A stretch of 46,602 nt of DNA from JACDAS01 sp046262415. GTDB taxonomy: Bacteria > Actinomycetota > Thermoleophilia > Gaiellales > Gaiellaceae. Location of the stretch: contig JBHEMU010000006.1 of the NCBI GenBank assembly GCA_046262415.1, forward strand, positions 1 to 46,602, in the 5' to 3' direction. The translations under genes and the position numbers were made by a program. This document shows, piece after piece, positions 41,392-46,602 of this stretch; position 1 is the first letter of the stretch; each line of letters starts with the position of its first letter. Under the pieces are notes generated by a model. The model was not told where the DNA came from, searched no databases, and saw only the letters and a program-made list of their open reading frames with translations.

Positions 41392-42402
41392 GTGGCGGAG
41401 AACAGCGTCGTCGACATCACCATCCTCGGCGCAGGCCCCACCGGCCTGGCCGCCGCGTACTACGCAGGTCACCGGGACGCGACCGTCCGGATCGTCGAGA
41501 GCCTGGAGCAGCTCGGCGGCCAGGTGGCCGCGACCTACCCCGAGAAGCACGTCTACGACGTCGCCGGGCACCCGAAGATCCAGGGCCAGAAGCTGGTCGA
41601 CCTCTGCGCGGAGCAGGGGCTCCAGTACGGCGCCGAGGTGGTCCTCGGCGAGGAGGCGATGACCCTCGAGCGCGTCGAGCACGAGGGTGAGGAGCTGCTC
41701 GAGCTGACGACCGCGAAGGGAGGCCCCTACCGCTCGCGCGCTCTCATCGTCACGGCCGGTCACGGCGCCTTCGAGCCCCGCAGGCTCGGGGTCGAGGGGA
41801 TCGAGGACTGGGAGGGCAGGGGCGTGCACTACGTCGTTCGCGAGAAGGCGCTCTTCAAGGATCGCACGTGCGTGATCGTCGGCGGCGGCGACTCGGCGCT
41901 CGACTGGACGCTCGGGCTGCAGGACACGGCCAGGCTGCCGATCGCGCTCGTGCACCGGCGCGATCGCTTCCGCGCGCTCGAGTCCTCCGTCAACGAGGCC
42001 CGCTCGCTCGCCGACGAGGGGCGGGTCCGCATCATGACCCCCTGCGAGGTCCGCGGCGTTCGCGGCGACGGCCGGATCGAGGCGGTGACGGTCGAGAACA
42101 CCGCCACCGGCGCGCTGGAGGAGGTGCCCTGCGAGGCCCTGATCACGCTGCTCGGCTTCCACTCGCACCTCGGCGCGATCGCCGACTGGGGGCTCGAGCT
42201 CGAGGGCAAGCGCCAGATCCGCGTCAACCCGATGACGATGGAGACGAACCTGTCGCGCGTCTTCGCGGCGGGGGACGTCGCGGGCTACGAGGGCAAGATC
42301 ACGCTGATCACGATCGGCATGGGCGAGGCCGCGATCGCGGCCAACAACGCGATCGCCCAGATCCGCGGCGAGAAGGTCCAGCCCAAGTACTCGACCGACT
42401 GA
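41392..42402 (+). CDS. Ferredoxin-NADP(+) reductase, thioredoxin-reductase-like (YumC type)
   Basis: This 336-residue flavoprotein has an FAD motif ILGAGPTGLAAAYYAGHRDA (about 10-29), QLGGQVAATYPEKHVYDVAG, an NADPH-binding VIVGGGDSALDWTLGL (about 160-175) and a C-terminal VFAAGDVAGYEGKITLITIG with NNAIAQIRG. It lacks the CxxC of thioredoxin reductase, which points to the TrxR-like ferredoxin-NADP reductase group. It would exchange electrons between NADPH and ferredoxin. The GTG start was chosen from the -10 box; it follows the Fe-S carrier gene by 48 bases. Confidence 0.9.
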   Translation: MAENSVVDITILGAGPTGLAAAYYAGHRDATVRIVESLEQLGGQVAATYPEKHVYDVAGHPKIQGQKLVDLCAEQGLQYGAEVVLGEEAMTLERVEHEGEELLELTTAKGGPYRSRALIVTAGHGAFEPRRLGVEGIEDWEGRGVHYVVREKALFKDRTCVIVGGGDSALDWTLGLQDTARLPIALVHRRDRFRALESSVNEARSLADEGRVRIMTPCEVRGVRGDGRIEAVTVENTATGALEEVPCEALITLLGFHSHLGAIADWGLELEGKRQIRVNPMTMETNLSRVFAAGDVAGYEGKITLITIGMGEAAIAANNAIAQIRGEKVQPKYSTD

Positions 42403-42420
42403 GCGCCGCCCCCCGACCCG

Positions 42421-42426
42421 TAGGGT
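42421..42426 (+). promoter_or_regulatory. -10 box TAGGGT of livH
   Basis: TAGGGT, seven bases and then GTG 42434. A leaderless transcript is predicted. Confidence 0.45.
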
Positions 42427-42433
42427 CTCGCCC

Positions 42434-43366
42434 GTGAGCCTCGCCTTCCAGGTGCTCGTCACCGGCGCGGCGGCGGGGGCGATCTACGGCCTGGTCGCGA
42501 TCGGGCACTCGCTCATCTACCGCCTCACCGGCATCGTCCACTTCGCCTTCGGCGACCTCGTCGGACTGGGGGTCTTCGCGACCCTCCTGGTCGCCGCCGG
42601 CACCGGCCCGGTCAGCCAGACGAGTCTCGCGGGCGGCCGCTTCACGCTCGCGCTGGCCGTCGGGCTGCTCGTCTGCATCGCCGCCGGCGCCGGCAGCTAC
42701 CTGTACGCGGTCGAGCCCTACGTCGCGCGCCGGTCGACGATCGGCTGGGTGGCGGCGACGCTCGCCGTCGCCTTCGCGATCAAGGCCGCGATCGCGCTCG
42801 TCTTCGTCCGCCAGAGCTACGTGTTCCCGGATCCGCTGCCGTTCCGGCGCGTCGGCGAAAGCGGCTTCGTCTCGGTCGGAGAGGCGCAGATCCAGGTGCG
42901 CGCCTTCTTCGTGATCGGTCTCGCGCTGGCGCTCGCGGCCGCCGCGACACTGACGCTGGAGCGGACCCGGTTCGGGCGCGGGCTGCAGGCGATCGCGGCC
43001 GACCCCGAGGGAGCCCGGGTGGTCGGCGTGCCCGTGACGGCGCTCGTCGCGGCCGCCTTCGGGCTCGCGGGCGGGCTGGCGGCCCTCGCCGCCGTCGCCG
43101 CCGCGCCGAGCGGTCCGTTCGACGCGGAGACGGGCGTCCTGCTCGGGCTGAAGGGGCTCGTCGCAGCGCTGCTCGTGCGGTTCGGGTCGCCGTGGCAGGC
43201 GTTCGCCGCCGGGATCGCGCTCGGCGTCGCGGAGGCCGCGATCGCGGGGCTGCCCGTCTTCGGCTTCGAGCTCGGGCCGGAGTACCGCGAGGTCCTGCCG
43301 CTCGCGCTGGTCCTGCTCGTTGTCGCTCTGCGCCCGCCGCGAGGGGCTCTCGAGGAGCAGGAGTGA
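42434..43366 (+). CDS. livH: Branched-chain-amino-acid-type ABC permease, LivH-like
   Basis: This 310-residue permease has about eight membrane helices: VTGAAAGAIYGLVAIGHSLI, the GIVHFAFGDLVGLGVFATLL motif typical of LivH, TRFGRGLQAIAADPEGARVV (the EAA-type coupling loop), VGVPVTALVAAAFGLAGGLA, and a C-terminal VLPLALVLLVVALRPPRG. It forms one half of the import channel for hydrophobic amino acids or related compounds. The GTG at 42434 is set by the -10 box. The stop overlaps the next start (GTGA). Confidence 0.92.
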   Translation: MSLAFQVLVTGAAAGAIYGLVAIGHSLIYRLTGIVHFAFGDLVGLGVFATLLVAAGTGPVSQTSLAGGRFTLALAVGLLVCIAAGAGSYLYAVEPYVARRSTIGWVAATLAVAFAIKAAIALVFVRQSYVFPDPLPFRRVGESGFVSVGEAQIQVRAFFVIGLALALAAAATLTLERTRFGRGLQAIAADPEGARVVGVPVTALVAAAFGLAGGLAALAAVAAAPSGPFDAETGVLLGLKGLVAALLVRFGSPWQAFAAGIALGVAEAAIAGLPVFGFELGPEYREVLPLALVLLVVALRPPRGALEEQE

Positions 43367-45231
43367 GCCTGCGCTTCCTGACGCGGACCGCCGCCGCGCT
43401 CCGGGACGCCGGGCGTGACGCCCGCCGCGCCTGGGGGCTGCAGGCGAGCCTCGTGACGGCGGCACTCGCCCTGGGCGCCCTCGTGCCGCTCTTCGCGAGC
43501 CCGCTGACGCTCGACGGGCTCGCTGGCACGCTCTACCTCGCGCTCGCCGCCGCGGGGCTCGCGTTCGCAGTCGGGCTCGCCGGGATGCCGTCGCTCGCCC
43601 AGGGGGCCTTCGTCGGGATCGGCGCGATCACGGCGGCGCAGCTGCGGGTTCACGGCGACCTCGACCCGCTCCTCGCGGGTCTGGCCGGAGCGGCGGCAGC
43701 GCTGGCCGCGGGCGCGGTCGCCGGCGCCGGGGTCTGCCGGCTGCGGCCCGCCTTCGTCGCCGTCAGCACGTGGATCGCGAGCTGGGTCCTCTTCCTCGCG
43801 CTCGTCGAGTTCCCCGGTCTCTCGGGCGGCGTGCGGGGGCTCGTGGTGCCGGAGGGAACGGCGCTGGGCTTCGAGCTGACCCCGGCCCTGCACTTCGAGC
43901 TGGCGCTGGTGCTGATCGCGATCGTCCTGCTGGCGTTCGCCGCGCTCGCCCGGGGCACCGCCGGCGCCGGCTTCTCGGCGCTGCGCCAGCAGCCCGCGGC
44001 GGCGGGCGCGCTCGGCGTGCCCGGGGGGCGCCTGCGCGTGGCCGCGTTCTCGCTCTCCGCGGCGATCGGGGGCCTCGCGGGCGGCCTCGACGTCCAGCTG
44101 GCCGGGATCGCCGACCCGGGCGACTACGACCCCTTCCTCTCGTTCGCCCTGCTCGTGGCGGTCCTGCTCGGCGGGGCGAGGACGGCGCTCGGTGCGGTGC
44201 TCGGCACCTTCGTCTTCGCGGCGATCCTGCTCGCGGCCGATCGTCTCGGCTCACTCGGCGGCCTTGCGTCCGGCCGGCTGGACACGCTCGTCGCCGCCGT
44301 TTTGCTCCTCTACGTCGTGGCGATCGGGGGAGAGGACGTGCTCCCGGCCGCGAGGCGCTGGGTGCGCGAGCGGCGCGGCTCGGAAGCCGAGCGCGTCCAG
44401 CGTCCGGCTGGGGGGCCGAAGCTCTCCGCCGCTCCGCCGCGCCCCCCGGGTCCGGCGCTGCTCAGCGCCCGCGGGCTGCGCAAGTCCTTCGGCGACGTCG
44501 TCGGGCTCGACGGCCTGAGCCTCGACCTCCCGGCCGGGACCGTGACCGCTCTGATCGGGCCGAACGGCTCCGGGAAGACGACCGCGCTCCGACTCCTCTC
44601 GGGCACGCTGGCGCCGGATGACGGCATCCTGCTCCTGCACGGCAAGCCGATGCCGCCCGCGGGCACCCGCGCCCACGCGCTCGCGGGAATCGTCCGCACG
44701 CTGCAGCCGACGGCCGTGCTGGGCGAGTCCACGGCGCTCGAGAACGTGCTGGTCGGCGCGGGGCTTCGCCGCCGCTACGGCGGCCTGATCCGGGCGCTCG
44801 TCTCGACGCCCCGCGCCCGGCGCGAGGCGGCGGCGGCGAGGGCCGCCGCGCGCGACGTGCTCGAGCGGTTCGGCCTCGGTTGGGCCGCCGGGCACCCCGC
44901 GTCGGAGCTCCCGGCGTCCGACCAGCGGCTGCTGATGATCGCCGCGGCTGCGGCCGCCTCACCGCGGATCCTGCTCGTGGACGAGCCCTCGGCCGGAGCC
45001 GCGCACGAGGACGTGAAGCGTCTCGTCGGCCTGCTCGGCAAGCTTCGCGACGAGGGCCTCGCCCTGCTCGTCGTCGAGCACAACCTGAGGCTCGTCCGCG
45101 ACGTGGCCGACCGGGTGATCGTGCTCGAGGGCGGGCGCGTGATCGCCGAGGGAAAGCCGAACGAGATCGCGCGGAACCCTGTCGTGCGCGAGGCCTACCT
45201 CGGGCGGCGGGCCGCGGACTGGAACAATTGA
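43363..45231 (+). CDS. Fused LivM permease / LivG ATPase
   Basis: This 622-residue protein joins a LivM-like permease (about residues 1-345; helices around LALGALVPLFASPL, GMPSLAQGAFVGIGAI, VSTWIASWVLFLALVEFPGL, GGLDVQLAGIADPGDY and LGGARTALGAVLGTFVF) to an ABC ATPase (about 366-615; Walker A GPNGSGKTT at about 399, Walker B ILLVDEPSAG at about 535, ending NPVVREAYLGRR as in LivG). The linker (about 345-365) is proline rich. The signature that is usually LSGGQ or LSYGQ reads ELPASDQRLL, which is weak. A LivF-type partner is not seen, so the second ATPase must come from elsewhere or the fused ATPase dimerises. The GTG overlaps the livH stop. Confidence 0.9.
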   Translation: MSLRFLTRTAAALRDAGRDARRAWGLQASLVTAALALGALVPLFASPLTLDGLAGTLYLALAAAGLAFAVGLAGMPSLAQGAFVGIGAITAAQLRVHGDLDPLLAGLAGAAAALAAGAVAGAGVCRLRPAFVAVSTWIASWVLFLALVEFPGLSGGVRGLVVPEGTALGFELTPALHFELALVLIAIVLLAFAALARGTAGAGFSALRQQPAAAGALGVPGGRLRVAAFSLSAAIGGLAGGLDVQLAGIADPGDYDPFLSFALLVAVLLGGARTALGAVLGTFVFAAILLAADRLGSLGGLASGRLDTLVAAVLLLYVVAIGGEDVLPAARRWVRERRGSEAERVQRPAGGPKLSAAPPRPPGPALLSARGLRKSFGDVVGLDGLSLDLPAGTVTALIGPNGSGKTTALRLLSGTLAPDDGILLLHGKPMPPAGTRAHALAGIVRTLQPTAVLGESTALENVLVGAGLRRRYGGLIRALVSTPRARREAAAARAAARDVLERFGLGWAAGHPASELPASDQRLLMIAAAAAASPRILLVDEPSAGAAHEDVKRLVGLLGKLRDEGLALLVVEHNLRLVRDVADRVIVLEGGRVIAEGKPNEIARNPVVREAYLGRRAADWNN

Positions 45232-45405
45232 GCTAGTGGATCGACCGGCAACGTTCACCGGCTTCTGGCCCGCGATCACGCGGCGCCATGCGTCGTCCTC
45301 GGTCGCCCCCGTATCCGGCGTCCGCCCTGTGCACGCTCCCTGCGTCCTAGCCTGGCTTGGTGATCGCGACCCAGAAGGGCGGCAACGCTGCCGGCCGACC
45401 CACTA
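45232..45405. other. 174-base gap between the Liv fusion and lipoprotein genes
   Basis: The gap contains a repeated ACCGG pair, a TAGCCT -10-like box (45348-45353) and a CGGCA-ACGC-TGCCG hairpin just before the lipoprotein start. I see no gene here. A transcript from TAGCCT would carry a leader of about 46 bases. Confidence 0.35.
45348..45353 (+). promoter_or_regulatory. Possible -10 box TAGCCT upstream of the lipoprotein gene
   Basis: TAGCCT is six bases before a GTG at 45360 that opens an unconvincing overlapping frame; the actual gene starts at 45406. The box may serve the lipoprotein-livK pair. Confidence 0.3.
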
Positions 45406-45834
45406 GTGCGGCGAGCCCTCGCTCTCAGTGCCCTGGCGCCCGTGCTCGTCCTCGCCGCGGCCTGCGGCGGGGGCGGCGGCGGGGGCACGAGGCTGGCGAT
45501 CATCGGCTGCGACGGAACGCCCCTGACCTCCGCTCCCAGCCTGCCGGCGGGGTTCCCGAAGCCTGACGGGGTCACCTACGTCGAGACTGAGCTGCGAGGC
45601 CCGACGACCGTCGTCAAGGGATACGTCGAGGCCGGGCTCGAGGACGCCTTCGACGCCTACCGCGAGGCGTTCGACGCGGCCGGCTACGCGATCCTCGCGG
45701 ACGAGCGAGAGACGTTCGACGCCGAGGTGGCATACGAGGACCCGCGCGGCGAGGTGAGCGGGCAGGTCGCTCTGCGTGACCGCTGCCGTGAGAGCGGCCG
45801 CATCGCGCTCACGATCACGGCGCGGCCCGCGTAG
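45406..45834 (+). CDS. Putative lipoprotein of unknown function
   Basis: This 142-residue protein has a short signal (RALALSALAPVLVLAAACGG) with a plausible lipobox ending at Cys20, followed by a glycine run. The mature part contains LAIIGCDGTPLTSAPSLPAG and GVTYVETELRGPTTVVKGYV, then AGLEDAFDAYREAFDAAGYA and a C-terminal beta segment. The layout (strand-helix-strand with one helix) suggests a small folded periplasmic domain; I recognise no family. It adjoins the solute-binding protein gene directly (its stop touches the next ATG), so it is probably an accessory lipoprotein of the transporter. The GTG at 45406 has no clear ribosome-binding site. Confidence 0.7.
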   Translation: MRRALALSALAPVLVLAAACGGGGGGGTRLAIIGCDGTPLTSAPSLPAGFPKPDGVTYVETELRGPTTVVKGYVEAGLEDAFDAYREAFDAAGYAILADERETFDAEVAYEDPRGEVSGQVALRDRCRESGRIALTITARPA

Positions 45835-46602
45835 ATGCCGTCACGCCGCCCTCTCCTCGGCCTCCTGGCGCTCACGGTCCTGCTCGCCGCCTGCGGCGGC
45901 GGGGGCGGCCCCGGGCAGGTCCGGCGGCTCACGATCGTGATCAATGCTCCGTTCTCGCGGAGCCCGTACGTGGCCGAGACGATCGCCCGCGGGGTCGAGC
46001 TCGGCGCCCGCGACAGCGGCCCCGCGGCGGCCGGCGGCGCGGGGGGCTTCGACGTGGGCGGGACGAGCTACGAGCTTCGCCTGCTCGAGCTCGACAACCG
46101 GCTCTCCCCCCGTCAGGCGCTGCGCAACGTACGCAGGGCCGCCGCAGAGGGCGCGATCGCGATCGTGGACGAGGGCACGGGCGTCGACGGCACCTGGCCG
46201 GTCGCGCGGGAGGCCGGGATCCCGATCGGCATCGTCTACCAGGGCGGGATCGGGCTCGTCGACCCGGTCGAGCGGCCGAATGTGTTCCGGATCGCGCCCA
46301 CCGATCACGGGATCGCCTTCAGGCTCGCCGAGTACCTGATCCCGAAGGGGCTGAAGATCGCGCTCCTCCACGACGACACCGACTACGGCCAGCAGGGCCG
46401 GCAGGCGCTCGACGCGGCGTTCGCGACGAACGCGGAGTCGGTCGCCACGAGGCTCGTGCTCCCGTCCGGGCAGACCGACCTCGCGCCGCAGATCCTGCGC
46501 GCGCGCCGCGCCGGCGCGACGGCCCTGATCGTCTGGGCACGAGGTCCGACGATCGCGAACGCGCTGGTGGCCGCGCGCAGCCGCGGCTGGGACGTGCCCT
46601 TC
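45835..46602 (+). CDS. livK: ABC-type substrate-binding lipoprotein, LivK-like (partial)
   Basis: The frame is open to the right edge (256 residues seen). It has a lipoprotein signal (PLLGLLALTVLLAACGG, Cys about 20), a glycine-rich spacer, then a type I periplasmic-binding fold: RLTIVINAPFSRSPYVAETI, RGVELGARDSG, AIAIVDEGTGVDGTWPVARE, IPIGIVYQGG, NVFRIAPTDHGIAFRLAEYL and KIALLHDDTDYGQQGRQALD. This matches the Leu/Ile/Val-binding (Peripla_BP_6) family. It would be anchored outside the membrane and deliver ligand to LivH and the LivM-LivG fusion. The ATG follows the preceding stop with no gap. Confidence 0.92.
   Translation, partial: MPSRRPLLGLLALTVLLAACGGGGGPGQVRRLTIVINAPFSRSPYVAETIARGVELGARDSGPAAAGGAGGFDVGGTSYELRLLELDNRLSPRQALRNVRRAAAEGAIAIVDEGTGVDGTWPVAREAGIPIGIVYQGGIGLVDPVERPNVFRIAPTDHGIAFRLAEYLIPKGLKIALLHDDTDYGQQGRQALDAAFATNAESVATRLVLPSGQTDLAPQILRARRAGATALIVWARGPTIANALVAARSRGWDVPF

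Noticed and set aside
45360..45566. Frame from GTG 45360 just after the TAGCCT box
   Set aside because: The promoter spacing fits, but the frame is low-complexity and overlaps the lipoprotein gene in another frame. The lipoprotein with its signal peptide is the better call.

Overview
The window is a GC-rich (about 70% by eye) bacterial chromosome segment. It is densely packed with housekeeping genes, and I see no rRNA, tRNA, CRISPR array or insertion sequence. Four things suggest an actinomycete-type lineage, most plausibly Thermoleophilia (Gaiellales/Solirubrobacterales): the GC-rich codon use, frequent GTG/TTG starts, many TANNNT -10 boxes lying only 6-8 nt before a start codon (leaderless mRNAs), and a SufB intein at a site also used in mycobacteria. 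This placement is inference from gene content and style; there is no 16S gene here.

Layout. 1-2397 (minus): an edge-truncated STAS anti-sigma antagonist, a membrane-anchored TPR protein and a TrzA/MtaD-type amidohydrolase (possibly aminodeoxyfutalosine deaminase). 2431-4115 (plus): a two-gene ABC exporter sharing a 33-bp divergent promoter region with the amidohydrolase. 4115-4409: three tandem 97-bp units, each with three potential hairpins, filling the gap between convergent genes. 4407-5409 (minus): tatA-tatC. 5532-10059 (plus): sufC-sufB-sufD, with a 372-residue intein in SufB. 10150-12345 (plus): methylmalonyl-CoA epimerase, a small protein, an ECF sigma factor and a secreted protein. 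12383-13321: a divergent YchF ATPase. 13326-15017 (minus): an EamA transporter and a YhaM-like OB/HD nuclease. 15061-17664 (plus): DUF1015, an inositol-monophosphatase-like protein and DUF72. 17756-18007: a small conserved protein. 18158-19983 (plus): Mrp without its CPxC motif and a compact Ldh_2-type protein. 19939-23040 (minus): a five-gene overlapping cluster (MBL-fold hydrolase, 95-aa protein, DUF1028, two tandem cupin-TPR paralogues), the last gene frameshifted at a G7 run. 23109-26600: a small membrane protein, a remnant of a phosphotransferase gene, a PhnB-type VOC protein, and a PatB/MalY lyase followed by a cysteine-synthase-like enzyme. 26712-40752 (minus): the complete 14-gene nuoA-N operon. 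40915-42402 (plus): an IscA/ErpA-type Fe-S carrier and a YumC-type ferredoxin-NADP reductase. 42434-46602 (plus): a branched-chain-amino-acid-type ABC system (LivH, a LivM-LivG fusion, a lipoprotein and a right-truncated LivK).

How the genes fit together. Iron-sulfur metabolism recurs: SufBCD assembles clusters, Mrp and IscA/ErpA would deliver them, and complex I (NuoB, E, F, G, I) consumes them, with NuoG keeping the four-cysteine N7 site. The PatB/cysteine-synthase pair handles cysteine sulfur. Complex I implies quinone-based respiration, and the amidohydrolase may belong to futalosine-type menaquinone synthesis.

Most novel-looking items: the structured 97-bp tandem repeat; the MBL/DUF1028/cupin-TPR cluster of unknown function with its homopolymer frameshift; the LivM-LivG fusion with an eroded ABC signature; the divergent YchF and Mrp variants; and the uniform leaderless promoter architecture.
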